From Euglena gracilis (taxonomy: Eukaryota; Euglenida; Euglenophyceae; Euglenales), in assembly GCA_039621445.1 (NCBI GenBank), contig CP154957.1, positions 17,306,595-17,370,594 on the forward strand: DNA of 64,000 nt. Reading direction: 5' to 3'. Positions 1 through 10,734 of this stretch are shown piece by piece. The notes beneath the pieces were generated by a model. That model was not told the DNA's origin. It was given only the letters and a program-made list of their open reading frames with translations, and ran no database searches. A program made the position numbers and the translations under genes. Numbering within the stretch: the first letter of the stretch is position 1; every line of letters starts with the position of its first letter.

Positions 1-1780
1 CCTTAATACTTTTTTGCCATATATCACGTGGTTTTTTCCATGCTTCTTATTGAGAAACAAAACCTAGCTATTTTGCCTCAAAAATCTATGTGTGTCAAGG
101 GTCAATATTTTGCCAGTATTTGTGCATTTTTTGTCATTTTCGGGCATTTTAGACCATTTCCCAGCCATTTTTTATCATCTTCGACTGTGGGCTGAAGCTC
201 CACGGAAGAGGGTGTGGGAAGTCGACACCAGTTGAAAATTACAGTAAAAATAATTATGGAAAATTTTGGGTACTTAACCAAAATTTTTGTCTGCCGTAAT
301 TTTTGCCCACCCTGTGCATGGAAGGATGCTCATGAGCGGTCATGAAAACCCTTGAGTGACACTCAAGAATGCTCAACCTTAGCCCCCAAATTCCTTCGGG
401 AAGCCACCGTCTCAATTTTTTAAAAATGTTCTTCGGCAACAAAGGCGGTGCAAGGATACACTGGACACTGGGGATCGATCTTCATGAGTTATGCGGGGCA
501 GCAGGGAACAAGAGGACGGGGATGCGATCCAGCCAAAGCCCACCCGTCGCAGGAAACAGAACTTTCCGGACCATTCCGAGCGCACTGCAACGACACAACA
601 GTATCCGAGCCGTCGGACTGACTGTGAACGCTCTGCTGGATATTTTTGGGGGGTGCCTTCAAAAACCAGCCGAATGGGCGACAAAATGTTAACACCTTCC
701 GAGGGATGATATGCATCTAAACAGCTGTATTTTCTTTCTGCTGTTTTTTTTTCTTTGCTCTGCATGATGGTGATGCTGAAATTTGGAAAGCGCTTTGGAA
801 CTGCAGACTGGATTTCTGTTTTCATTTGGGGAATAGAATTGGGGCAGAAACCCGTTTGGGATATAAACGCAAACGTTGCTTATTTCTGGTTGTCATGAGA
901 CGAAGGACACTTTCATACACGCACCTGGCATCCTGGCGATTGGCCAGGTCCACGAGTGAAGGTAAAGCTGGGGGCCAACCTCAAGGGGCCAAGTAAGCAC
1001 GTTAAGTATTCCAGTGGGACAAATAAACCAAAAAGCCTAAAAAATGCCAAGATTTCATTGTAAGGCCCAAGGCCTTGAGACCAGGGGGGTCAATCGCTGA
1101 AAGGGGAGTAGTTCGGCAAACTGACATTGGATGGGAAACCGTTCAGCGGACGTCAGAGGCGGGTGGGCTGGAACCGGTCATATATAATGCACCTCGGTGG
1201 ACCTCGCTGCCCATATGGGATTCAAGGGGCTGTACCGGGTGCTGCAGGGCGGAGTCCCACCCAGATCCGGTGGTCTGTCAGGAGGGTGGGGCATTAAAGG
1301 CATTGGCTGCAGCAGCATTGCTGGGCGAGTGTCTTCGGGTTAGGATGAATGAATAAAAAATCGAAAACAATTGAAAACGTCAAAGAAAAAGTCTCTGGCA
1401 CAAGGAAATATGCAAAAAAAATCGGGAATTTCAGTGATACAATTCATTTCGATACATAATCTGCTGTCCAAGAAGTGTTGTTGGCACAAAGGGTGTGACA
1501 ACAACACAAACGTTCCAACTTAACAGTATGGCATTTAGACTTCCAAAATCGACTCATGGGGTTTTATTATGTTTGGAAGTTGCTTGTATTTAGAATTCGC
1601 TGATATATTCTGTTTTTGTACCCGTTTGATGAAAATTCCGTCATAGCATGTAGTATGGGGGTTGCTTGCTTAAATTCTGTGGTCGGCCAAAAGGTTGTTT
1701 ATAATTGGGGGTTGCTTATTGCGAAAGTGCGCTTATCTTAGGAGCAGAGGTTTGTCAGGAGTTTGTTAGAAGGGGGTCCG
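1..1780. other. No supported gene
   Basis: AT-rich sequence with scattered short open frames on both strands, none with convincing amino-acid composition or splice borders. Around 1,110-1,250 there are two short stretches that resemble parts of 5S rRNA (TTGGATGGGAAACC and TACCGGGTGCTGCAGG), but the spacing between them is far too long for a functional 5S gene. Otherwise nothing recognisable. Confidence 0.5.
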
Positions 1781-1799
1781 GTCTCACCCCAGGGGGTGT

Positions 1800-2400
1800 G
1801 GGATAACCCTCAAAATAAGTGTCAAAAATAAGTGGGAATAAGCGCTAAATGAGCGGGAAAACAAGTAAAAAATAAGCGGGAAAAAATATGCAATTTGTGG
1901 TGACACCTGGAGCGAATGCTTTATCAGCCATCTTCATTTTTGGCCACTTTGGGTCCTTTTGGGTCATTTCTGGCCAGGTGTCAGCCACTATGCTTCCTCC
2001 AGAAATAGCTTTCTTAGGGATTCATTCACACAAAAAAAATGGATGATAAACGCCAATTCATTACAAATATATGCCACATTCTCCAAAATGTGGCATAAAT
2101 AAATAAAATTAATCAATTAAAATGAATTAATATGTACGGGAAGCCTGTGGCACGAAAAGACCCAAAATGACCCAAAACGGCAAAAAAAAAATGGTCCAAA
2201 AAAGGAAAAGCCCTAAATAATATAAAATAACCATAAAGAATATTGTGGTCAAAATATGCGATAATGTGCAAATATGCGGCGGAGAACTCCTGCAAAACCT
2301 CGAAATAAGCACTGAATAAGCGTAAAATATGCAAAATGAGCTCTTTTCGCCAAAAAAAAGCAAAGTAAGGCTAAGCACGCGAAATATGCACAAAACAAGC
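1800..2400. repeat. AT-rich region with scattered AATAAGCG-type motifs
   Basis: Variants of AATAAGYG and ATATGCAA recur irregularly from about 1,812 to 1,895 and again from 2,300 to 2,400. The flanks carry CAGGGGGTG (1,790) and, inverted, CACCCCCTG (2,405). This suggests an old inverted-repeat element, but the flanking bases do not match as a target duplication, so the boundaries are not proven. Confidence 0.3.
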
Positions 2401-3070
2401 GACCCACCCCCTGCAGCGGCCCGGGGCTTGGGGGGACACCTTTGGGGGTCAATTTTGGGGTCCAAGATTGCAAAAGCACCGAAAATGGAACAAAACCGCA
2501 CCTCCAGCGGGGTACCCACTCCGCCCAACTCCCCACTCCCCACACCAGGGGGGGGGGGGCTCGGCCGGGACCCACTTAAAAAATACCCGATTGGGGGAGA
2601 GGGGTATATCACTGCTGTGACGCAGAGGGTGTGTCAACAACACAAAATGTCTTGTACAAAAGCGGGGGGGGGGGAGTTCCAACAGCAACGCCGCCGCCTT
2701 GGTCACGTTGACCAGCTGTGCCTCTGCCAGCCACCATTTACCACAACAGAACGCACTCTCGTACAACGCGCAGTACAGTACAGTCGAGCCCCCCGCGGCC
2801 CCGAAAGTAGGAATGAATTGGGGGGCGGCTGAGCAGCAGCAGCGGAGGACAACAACCAGCGGCGAAACTGGGGTAGCGTCAAACAGGGCTGAGGACTGCA
2901 GAGGGAGATGTGCGTGCACCGCGTGTTTCGCACCGTGTGCGGCACCGCGTGCAAAAATTGCACATTCGGAAATGATTCTCCTCACGCGGTGCACGCGGTG
3001 CGGAAGCACCCCGCGGTGCCAAGTCCTCTGGGGCACCAGGAAGCACCTTCCACACACCACCTGGCGGGAC
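2400..3070. other. GC-rich stretch, no supported gene
   Basis: Mixed G/C runs and open frames on both strands without a consistent coding signal. The block 2,900-3,080 contains short inverted CGCGGTGCACGCGGTG-like segments. I cannot assign a function. Confidence 0.3.
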
Positions 3071-3073
3071 ACT

Positions 3074-3322
3074 GGGCGGCATGGCAGGTGCCGAGGAATA
3101 GTATGACTTTGATACGATTCCACGAGTCAGAAGCAGATTTAAGTGGTTCCCCCATCACCAGCCATGTTTTGTCGAAAAAAAATATTGCCCAGCTTTAGTG
3201 GGCGGCATGATGCTGAGGAATAGTATGCCTTTGATACGATTCCACGAGTTAGAAGCAAATTTAAGTGGTTCCCACTTCAACAGCCATTTTTTTGTCACAA
3301 AAAAAATATTGCGCAGCTTTTT
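3074..3322. repeat. Tandem duplication, two ~124-bp copies
   Basis: Copy 1 (3,074-3,196) and copy 2 (3,199-3,322) share GGGCGGCATG, then GAGGAATAGTATG, GATACGATTCCACGAGT, TTTAAGTGGTTCCC and an ATTGC.CAGCTTT end, with scattered substitutions and small indels. This is a direct duplication that has since diverged. No coding role is apparent. Confidence 0.75.
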
Positions 3323-3914
3323 CTTCTGTCATTTTTTCATCTGTGTAATGCCGGGGATGTGTTTTTCACTGTGTAAGAATGAAACTGGGACACTATCGTC
3401 AGATGCCAGGTCACAGATAGGAATGACAGCTTCTGCGCCCTTTGCAAAAAAGCTTTGCAGGGGCCCAACCAAGCAAAATCAAACTTCCACTATTTTTGTC
3501 CTGGTCCACCAACTAAGCTTTTGCCACCACCTCCCCCCCCAATCATACAACAGGGGCAACTTGCAGTTGACCGATGCTTGCAGCCAAGGAGTGCTCCACT
3601 ATTTGCTCTTGTTGCGGACATCCCAACCTTTTTGCACAAACCAGGGCCTCCGAGAGAGAACATGTCAAATATGCCCCTGAATAGAAAATAAACCGCTCCC
3701 CGTTCAGATAAATTGCCTCTTTTGAGGTCGATCGCAACCTTCGACTGCTCCCATCTCCATTGAAAGGTTGCAGGCCGACGAGCAGAAAAACGTGCAACTT
3801 TTCGATTGACCGCAAAACAGAAAGTGTATCTGGACGTTGGAGGGCGGGGTTGCTCTTCTGTTTAGACCCTGCTCCGAGAGGGTTTGCTGCCTCCGCTCTG
3901 GCCAAAGAAAGGGT

Positions 3915-4065
3915 CAGGGAGGAGGTTAAAATGCAATGCAGCAGTACAGTACAGGGGGACTAGGGAGGAGGTTAAAGCGCAATGCAGCAGTACAGTACAG
4001 GGGGAGGTTAAAGCGCAATGCAGCAGCGCAGTGCAGTACAGTACAGGGGGACTAGGGAGGACTCT
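3915..4065. repeat. Short tandem repeat, about three ~48-bp units
   Basis: The unit contains GGAGGTTAAA, then GCAATGCAGCAG, then TACAGTACAGGGGGACTA. It recurs at about 3,921, 3,965 and 4,003, the last with an internal deletion. A run of CAGTACAGTACAGG at the unit ends gives it a quasi-palindromic look. Confidence 0.6.
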
Positions 4066-4993
4066 ACGCCGGAGGGCTCTGTTCGACATCGGCTGCACCA
4101 GCCACCCGGCCCATCCTGGTGGGTCCCACTACCCACCACCCTTCCCGGACCTCCTGGGGTGCAAAAACTTACGTATCAAATGTGTTTGAAACCATTTTAC
4201 GAACCGCCCCGCCACCCGCAGGCCTTCCTGCGCAGCCTTACCCCCTGCACCCAGCTGAAGCATTGACAGACTCAGCCATCCCAAAAGCTGGACCGTCAAA
4301 GATTGGTACAGGGCGGGGCACACAATACAGACCCTCAATAACAGCGACACAAAAAAAAGAGTTTTGCATTTTGTGTTCATGTGCAAAAAAAAGCACACAA
4401 CCACAAAAACATAAATTGCATGTTCATTGCATTGCATTCCTCCTGATCCCCAGGATGTGCAAAAAAGGCAATTTTGTCAAAGTTTTAAAACACAAGAAAA
4501 AAACCATGTTTGCCCCCCCCCCTGGATGGCAAAGTGAGATCTGTAGAGGACGGTTTGAGCAGAACCACAAATGGAAGAACACATTGCACACAATCAGAAC
4601 ACGACTGGTTTCAAAAATATCTCACAAAAAAAACTTCACACACAAAAAAACATTTTTGCCATTGAAGAGAGCAAGATAAAAAAAAATATGTTGCCAATGA
4701 ACTTCAGCAGAAGCCACAAATCAAAAGAACTCCTGCAAAAACTGCTTAAATACCAAACGATGAGAAGAAAAAGAAACACTGCAAATATCAGCTTTCAGGA
4801 CAAGAGGCTGGGAATTATCTTGCGACATTTGGGGGGGGCAGCCCGAGAAGCAGTTCCCTCTGAAGGGCGTGGCAGAGAGGGGCGGGCTCAGGAGCCCCGT
4901 CGCAGGGACTTCCGGAATGGGAGACACTGAGACACCCCGCGAGGCCCAGGGCCGCACGGCAGCGGCTCTGGCGCGGAGGCGGCCGGCCGGGGG

Positions 4994-5286
4994 CCGGGGT
5001 CAGGGTTTTTTTTTAAGACCGGGGGGCCCCCCCCAGCCCGGGGGGGGGGCCCCCCCGGGGGGAGGGGGGGGGGGGTCTCGGGGACCCCCCACTTTTGCCC
5101 GAAAATGGCCAAAAATGCTAAAAATAGCACCTTTTCAAAATTTTTGGTGCCTTCGCTGAAAAGGATATACCCACCAGCCCCAACCCACACCCCCCGGGGG
5201 GAGGGGGGGTAGGGTGGGTGGGTCCCTTGGACCCCCCTCCCCCGGGGGTGGGGGTCCAAGACTAAAAAAAAACCCCTTGCCGGGGT
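4994..5286. mobile_element. Small inverted-repeat element with 7-bp target duplication
   Basis: The element (5,001-5,279) begins CAGGGTTTTTTTTTAAGACC. Its other end, read on the minus strand, is CAAGGGGTTTTTTTTTAG followed by TCTTGGACC, so the ends form an imperfect terminal inverted repeat. The seven bases CCGGGGT sit directly outside both ends (4,994-5,000 and 5,280-5,286). The interior is G/C homopolymers around a short AT-rich core and carries no transposase. CAGGG-type ends recall hAT elements, which usually give 8-bp duplications, so the class is uncertain. On the minus strand the flanks stay open when the element is removed, so it may sit in or near a coding exon. Confidence 0.65.
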
Positions 5287-5448
5287 CCGCGGGGGCAATA
5301 TAGGGCGGAGGGACCCCGCAGTGCCCCGTGAGACGGGGGCGGGGGGGGCCCACCCCAATCTGCACCCCAAGACTCCATGTTCCTGCGCTTGGACTCTGAT
5401 GCCGGGTACTGTCGACTCGATGGCGAGGTTCGACACCTCCTCAGAACC

Positions 5449-5550
5449 AAGCACCTATAATTGACCCCCAGATTTTCGCCATTTTCGGCCATTTTCGGCC
5501 ATTTTCGGCCATTTTCGGCCATTTTCGGCCATTTTTTCCTATAAGTGGGG
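5449..5550. repeat. 10-bp tandem array GGCCATTTTC
   Basis: Five near-perfect units of GGCCATTTTC lie between AAGCACCTATA on the left and CTATAAGTGG on the right. Related arrays are at 7.44-7.62, 38.26-38.34 and 43.90-44.04 kb and end in the same CTATAGGTG motif, which suggests one repeat family whose core expands and contracts. Confidence 0.7.
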
Positions 5551-5665
5551 GGTAAAGCTGCCTTAAAAATTCTTTCATACCAACAATACATTTTGATCAT
5601 TCAATCAATATGAAAGCAGTCGTGACAAGCTAACGCATCCAAGGAGGTCCGTTTGGAATGAGTGT

Positions 5666-5875
5666 TCAGGGATTCAAGAGGTCAAAGAGTTTTTTGTTGC
5701 AATATGCAAATGCAAGGTTTTGGGAATAAGCTTCTTTTTTCCTGCCACAGAGGCTCTTGTCCACTTTGGTCTTTTTTGCTGGGGGTTTTTGGGACGCTTC
5801 ATGAGAGTGGTTGGCACATGACATATTAACCACAATGGTGGATGGCAACACCAAAACTGGTGCTTTTCTCTTCAA
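5666..5875 (-). CDS. Possible exon or gene remnant with basic Lys-rich motif
   Basis: The minus strand reads openly through residues including PPAKKTKVDK, a basic run typical of nuclear localisation signals, and a tail rich in Tyr, Lys and Leu. A related minus-strand stretch lies at 6,050-6,140 and a better-kept copy at 7,166-7,363, so this may be part of a duplicated, decayed gene. There are no recognisable domains and no firm splice borders. It could be noise. Confidence 0.2.
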   Translation of the reverse strand: MKRKAPVLVLPSTIVVNMSCANHSHEASQKPPAKKTKVDKSLCGRKKEAYSQNLAFAYCNKKLFDLLNP

Positions 5876-6049
5876 GCCTCTTGGCGTGGATGCGTTTCAC
5901 AAACAACTTCCCCTCACCTATTCCAACTTGATACCCCAAGCAACATTGTTTGATGGTGGCACTGTCATATCCCATCCACTTGTGTGCAATAAACCTAATG
6001 CAGGAATCACACCTTTAACAGAGAAAAAAACTCTTCACATACTTTGCCT

Positions 6050-6145
6050 AGTTGCACCTTGTCACAACAATTTTCTGAAATGTCATCAAAAACCATCGGC
6101 TTTGGCACAAATAACCCATTTGGAGGTGGTTCGTTGAGCAGTATG
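6050..6145 (-). pseudogene. Degenerate copy of the fragment at 7.2-7.3 kb
   Basis: About 90 bases match 7,215-7,310 at roughly three bases in four (AGGTGGTTC, CTGAAATG, CATCAAAA and AATAACCC blocks). On the minus strand the reading frame gives AQRTTSKWVICAKAD and then stops, where the 7.2 kb copy stays open. Confidence 0.35.
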
Positions 6146-6219
6146 TACAAGCAAAGAAAAGCAAACAAAAACAAACAAACATGTGATTGGTCAATAATGT
6201 TAAAATATTGACATCAAAT

Positions 6220-6850
6220 GTGCTCACCCAATGTCTGCACCTTGTTCAACATCGCATCTCGCCCAGCATCTACATCTTGTCCAATATCTACATCCGTTGC
6301 ATCAGCAATCACTGCATCTTGTCTGGTGTGTGCATCTTATCCAATACCTGCATCTGTCAAGGTCTTAATTTTGTCCAGTATCTGTATCCACTGCATCTTC
6401 TCCAACATCTGCATCTTGTCCAGCATCTGCATCTTGTACAGCATCTGCATCCTCTCCAGTGTCGACATCTTGTCCAGTGTCTGCATCTTGAACAACGTCT
6501 GCATCTTGTCCAATATCTGCATCTTGTCCAGCATCTGCATCTTGTACAGCATCTGCATCTTGTCCAGTGTCTACATCTTGTCCAGTGTCTGCATCTTGTT
6601 CAGCATCTGCATCTTGTCCAGCATCTGCATCTCATATAGCATCTGCATCTTGTCCAGTGTCTGCATCTTGTTCGGCATCTGCATCTTGTCCAGTGTCTGC
6701 ATCTTGTTCAGCATCTGCATCTTGTCCAGCATCTGCATTTCATACAGCATCTGCATCTTGTCCAGTGTCGACATCTTGTTCAGTTTGCATCTTGTTCAGC
6801 ATCTGCATCCATTGCATCTTGTCCAGTATCTGTAACCACTGCATCCACTG
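6220..6850. repeat. 18-bp minisatellite CATCTTGTCCAGCATCTG
   Basis: About 30 units of an 18-base motif, with single-base variants (CAGTGTCTG, TACAGCATCTG, TTCAGCATCTG). Because the unit is a multiple of three, several frames stay open on both strands; the minus strand gives a six-residue repeat around LDKMQM. The open frames are a by-product of unit length, and no start context or splice sites point to a gene. Confidence 0.85.
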
Positions 6851-6859
6851 GCTCCCAAT

Positions 6860-7160
6860 CTAGCAAAATGACCACAGAAACCCCCCCAAAATGACCACAA
6901 AAAACCTAAAATTGACCGCAAAAGGCCCCAAAAAAGCAATCAAAATGACCTAAAATTGCTTCAAATAACCTAAACTTGCCCAAAAACACCAAAATTGTGA
7001 AAAATAACCCAAAATCACCAAAATGGCGCAAAATGCCATAGAATGTGCTCATATTGACCCAAATTAGCCCAATATTTGCCAAATCAGTGCAAAACATCCC
7101 CAAAATTAGCAAAAATTGATCCAAAATGGCCAACATGGAAGTAATATTGGAAATTTGTGG
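6860..7160. other. AT-rich non-coding stretch with AAAATGACC-like words
   Basis: Loose repetition of AAAATGACC, AAAATTGCC and similar words for about 300 bases. No gene is supported. Confidence 0.4.
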
Positions 7161-7165
7161 AGAAA

Positions 7166-7363
7166 TTATTCCAAAAATGGGTTTAATTCTTCAAAATATA
7201 TACAAAAAAAATTGCCAGCATCGCCCTTGTCACCAATTTTTTTCTGAAATGCCATCAAAATATCAGCTTTGGCCCAAATAACCCTTTCGGAGGTGGTTCT
7301 TTGAGCAGCATGTGTTGCAGGGCCAGGCATAATAACAAAAGAAGAGAGGCTGCACAGAGACAA
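7166..7363 (-). CDS. Possible small coding fragment, unrecognised
   Basis: A minus-strand frame reads MPGPATHAAQRTTSERVIWA and on through KADILMAFQKKIGDKGD. Composition looks protein-like and a diverged copy lies at 6,050-6,145. A similar MPGPST segment occurs on the plus strand near 15,645. It may belong to a dispersed gene or transposon fragment family. No domain is recognised. Confidence 0.3.
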   Translation of the reverse strand: MSLCSLSSFVIMPGPATHAAQRTTSERVIWAKADILMAFQKKIGDKGDAGNFFCIYFEELNPFLE

Positions 7364-7443
7364 GAATCAGTCACACTGAAAATTGCCCCTCAGAAGAAAA
7401 GAAACTGTTAGGCAAAAAAAAACTCGAAAAAATTTGCAACAAA

Positions 7444-7622
7444 TTTTTTCTCATTTTCGGCCATTTTCGGCCATTTTCGGCCATTTTCGGCCATTTTCGG
7501 CCATTTTCGGGACTCCCACCTATAGAGCCCAAAATTTCATTTTCGGCCATTTTCGGCCATTTTCGGCCATTTTCGGCCATTTTCGGCCATTTTCGGCCAT
7601 TTTTACTATAGGTGCTTGCTCA
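7444..7622. repeat. 10-bp tandem arrays GGCCATTTTC with CACCTATAG ends
   Basis: Two blocks of GGCCATTTTC units (7,452-7,508 and 7,540-7,605) are split by GGGACTCCCACCTATAG. The second block ends ACTATAGGTGCTTG, so it is framed by the inverted pair CACCTATAG and CTATAGGTG. It matches the arrays at 5.45, 38.3 and 43.9 kb. Confidence 0.75.
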
Positions 7623-7808
7623 GAACCAGCACAACGCCCAAAAACCCTTCAGAGGGCTGAATTTTTTGGCCCAAATGCAATAAAGTACTTGGAAAGGCTC
7701 CTTGAGGAATCTCTTGAGGAAAAAGGGATGCATTCATTCCGGGAAACACAAAAAACTGCTCAAAAATCAGTTTCCTGACACCAAAAAATACGGATTGGTG
7801 AAAAAAAA

Positions 7809-8105
7809 ATGAGCCATACCGTCTGCTGGGTTGGGATTCGGCGAACAACACTTGTCACCCCCTCGAGCTTTCTCAGAAAGAACAATAATTCCCACAGTGC
7901 ACTGTACAGCCGGGAACCATGTCCCACGACTGTCGCTCTGAGTAATCGAAAATGCACCAAGCAGGTGCGAGCACTCGGAATGCTGATTCAAAAGTGGGAC
8001 AAGGCTGTTCCTTTCAAGATTGGTTTCCGAAGTAACGCTTTTGAGTTTGAGGCAAGAGGAACAAGGGGGTTTGCAGACCGGCTGGTATTATTCAGTGACA
8101 CATGA
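7809..8105 (+). CDS. Weak coding candidate, unrecognised
   Basis: An open plus-strand frame with protein-like composition towards its end (KCTKQVRALGMLIQKWDK and later FADRLVLFSDT). It has no known motif. An overlapping minus-strand frame is also open, so the strand is uncertain. Confidence 0.2.
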   Translation: MSHTVCWVGIRRTTLVTPSSFLRKNNNSHSALYSREPCPTTVALSNRKCTKQVRALGMLIQKWDKAVPFKIGFRSNAFEFEARGTRGFADRLVLFSDT

Positions 8106-8109
8106 TATG

Positions 8110-9230
8110 TATGTACATTTTTTGCAGCAAGATGTGACAGGTCTGCTGCAAATGACTGGCCACCATACGCAGCCCACAACACCAGGTCCAAGGGGCAATT
8201 TACATCTTTTGCGTGCCATAAATGTTGTGTTATGTGCATACATCTGAACCATTAAGTGATGGGTGCGACCACCACCCGCGCAAATATGCACAGGTTTGCT
8301 TACGGTGGATTCTGCTCAACCCCATTTTGTGGCTTTGGAATGCATTACTTTGTTGGCCGGGAATGAAGAGAAAAAAAACAACAAAAAACGGTCTCATTTC
8401 TTTTCAAAACATTTCCTAAAAGAAATCAAAAATATCGCCAGAAGAAATGTAAAAAAACAACAACGAAAAACACCAAAATTCGAAGAAGAAAAAAATACAA
8501 AAAAAGCACATTAAGCATTGGTTCCCTGCCTGTCTGGACCAGTTCCGTGGAGGGAGGGTGAAGCTCGGGGGTTCAGCTGGTCTGCTGTGTTGGCAGGGCG
8601 ACAGACGTCCAATTGCAAATCCTCTCCCTCTTTTCCTTTCCCGGTAGATCGGAGAGTAATAATGAAACCGTTTCAGGCATTGTGGGTGGTTGGGGAGGTT
8701 TCGGAGTCAATTCCTGGCAAGACCGACTCAGCCTCACTGGGTGATCTAGGACAAAAGTGCTGCTGGCTGAAAACTTTCTCGGGGGGGGGGGGGGATTCGG
8801 ACTTCCAGAAATGGGCTGCCCCAAGGCTCCACAGAAATCAAGAAGGCTGAAAAAGGAACTTGAACTTGAAGTCCACAGATCGGAAGGCCACGCTGGGGTG
8901 GAGGGAAACGGTAGGGAACGAGTTGTGTGGAGTGCCGTCAGGGCACAGAAACCAGTGTATGTTTTGGAAAATCATTCACAGTTTCTTCACAAAAAACTAA
9001 AATCAAAACCAAAGAGCAAAAAAATGGCAAATCACGGGGGGAAAAAGCAACACTAAAAGATTTTTGATTTACATTTTCGATTTTATTTTTAATTAAATCT
9101 TGGGTGCACGCCGATCCCGAACACAGAATTTACTGGGGGAAAAGTTCAAAAAGACAAAATGGCTGATTTTTCTGAGTTGAAAAATCAAATTAAATAAAAT
9201 GCAAGTATTACCAGGGACAAAATAAAAAAT
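8110..9230. other. No supported gene
   Basis: AT-rich with A runs and one 14-base G run near 8,780. Open frames are short and lack convincing composition or borders. Confidence 0.4.
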
Positions 9231-9234
9231 CACA

Positions 9235-9729
9235 TTGATTGAATTGAAAACCACAAAAGTAAAACACAAAAACCGTGTTTCTGACCAACTGGCAAAATCC
9301 TTCATTAATGCCGGTGTATTATTGCACCAGTTTTACAACGTTTCCCCCCTCAAGATGACAAGTGTGTCTGATAGGGTTACCTTCGCCGAATCACAGGATG
9401 CACGTTCCCAAGAGTCGGCTGAGGCTGCCATTTTCAAGCCTACTCTGGAACAGAGACACCATCAAAATTGCACTATAACACTTGCTTCGCCAAGACTTTG
9501 TGTTCCACCAAACAACCACCCAGCCACCCAGCCAGCCACCCCCCTGCTCCCCAGAGACTCCCCAGAGGACTCCCCAGCAAGGCTCAGCCGTGCCTCCTAC
9601 AACCCATTAATATCCACAATAGCCACACAACCACAGCCGTGGCTGCCACTGGGTGGCACACACTTGGAGCACAGAGGTCTGCGACAACGTTTGCGCGTGA
9701 CGAATGCAGACGACCCCCCCTTCTTGTAG
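9235..9729 (+). CDS. Weak coding candidate, Pro/Ser-rich C-terminal half
   Basis: A 164-codon open plus frame with SVSDRVTFAESQDARSQESA in the middle and DSPEDSPARLSRASYNPLIS later. The opposite strand is also open over 9,584-9,961 (Gly/Ala/Val-rich). Which strand, if either, is coding cannot be decided from sequence alone. Confidence 0.22.
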   Translation: MIELKTTKVKHKNRVSDQLAKSFINAGVLLHQFYNVSPLKMTSVSDRVTFAESQDARSQESAEAAIFKPTLEQRHHQNCTITLASPRLCVPPNNHPATQPATPLLPRDSPEDSPARLSRASYNPLISTIATQPQPWLPLGGTHLEHRGLRQRLRVTNADDPPFL

Positions 9730-10055
9730 GAGTGCCTTGGACAGCCGCCACTGCCGACCCAACCCCCGGCACCCCACCCAGGCCGGTGGTCGCAGAGGAA
9801 CCGCTGGTGCAAACTGGGTCAGGGCCACCGCAGGTGGCAGGCGGGGGAATGCCTGGGTCGCAGGTGGTAGGTGGTAGGTGGTCGCGGCAGAGGTCGGGGC
9901 CGGGGGACACCTCGAGGACATTGGCCGTCTGTTGCACGGAGGGGTCGGCACCAATTGTCAATCCACACCTGACAGTAGCATCCTTTCTACGCTCAGCATC
10001 CTGGCTGTGAACCTAACCCAAATGCCCCGAAAGCCCAAAAAAAAACAATGAGATA

Positions 10056-10203
10056 ATGCCCTGCATCGTCCAGCATGGCCCAGCATGGCCCGGCATCGCC
10101 CTGCATTGCCCAGCATATTGCCCAGCATATTGCCCAGCATTGCTCAGCATCGCCCAGCATCTCCCAGCATCGCCCTGCATCGCCCAGCATCGCCCAGCAT
10201 CAT
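10056..10203. repeat. 10-bp minisatellite CCCAGCATYG
   Basis: About 14 units of a ten-base motif (CCCAGCATCG, CCCAGCATTG, CCCAGCATAT and variants) in perfect phase. Both strands remain open through it, but the encoded peptides are simple repeats. Confidence 0.85.
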
Positions 10204-10734
10204 CAGAGGTGTTTGCCCGGGAGGTCGACTCGGGGGGGGGGGAGCAGGGACGATGCGACGGACATGTTTCGTCGTGGCCAAAATAAACAACAATTGACCT
10301 GGTCACATTATTGGCTGGGGTGGGCCCGTTTTTTTTGGGGGGGGGGGTCTTACTGGGCCCTCCTTGTGCTTTGTTGTGCTTAAGCTTAACGCCAGATGCC
10401 AGAGAGGGGGTCGGCATAAATGGGGGATGGGTGTTGGTATAAACGTGGGTTGGTCAACATGGTATTTGGAGGGTTGGCTTGTGGAACATGCAGGCCCTTG
10501 GGTCCTGACTGAGAGGTCTGGATTTGTTTGCTTGAATGCTGCCCTCAATATCTCCTCATCAGGAAATGTCCTGTCACAGGAAAAAACAACGTCTCGAAAA
10601 ATTAACAGCTGAATTAATAACATCCAGAGAGGCGCCAAAAAAATGTGATGGCAAATCAGCAGGCAGGGCGTCCTACCACATTCAATGAAAACTTTACAAA
10701 AAATGACGAAAAAATCGCCACAGTGAGAGAATAA

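Noticed and set aside
1105-1250. 5S rRNA-like words (TTGGATGGGAAACC and TACCGGGTGCTGCAGG)
   Set aside because: In 5S rRNA these elements are about 20 bases apart; here they are about 100 apart and the rest of the gene does not align. Chance or a very degenerate 5S-derived repeat.
1790-2413. Element bounded by CAGGGGGTG and CACCCCCTG
   Set aside because: The bases outside the ends (CTCACCC and CAGCGGC) do not match, so no target duplication supports it.
6218-6835. 205-codon Cys/Ile/Leu/Ser-rich open frame
   Set aside because: The 18-bp minisatellite has a length divisible by three, so open frames are expected; neighbouring frames are equally open.
6220-6850. CRISPR array
   Set aside because: Units are contiguous without unique spacers, and the sequence is eukaryotic.
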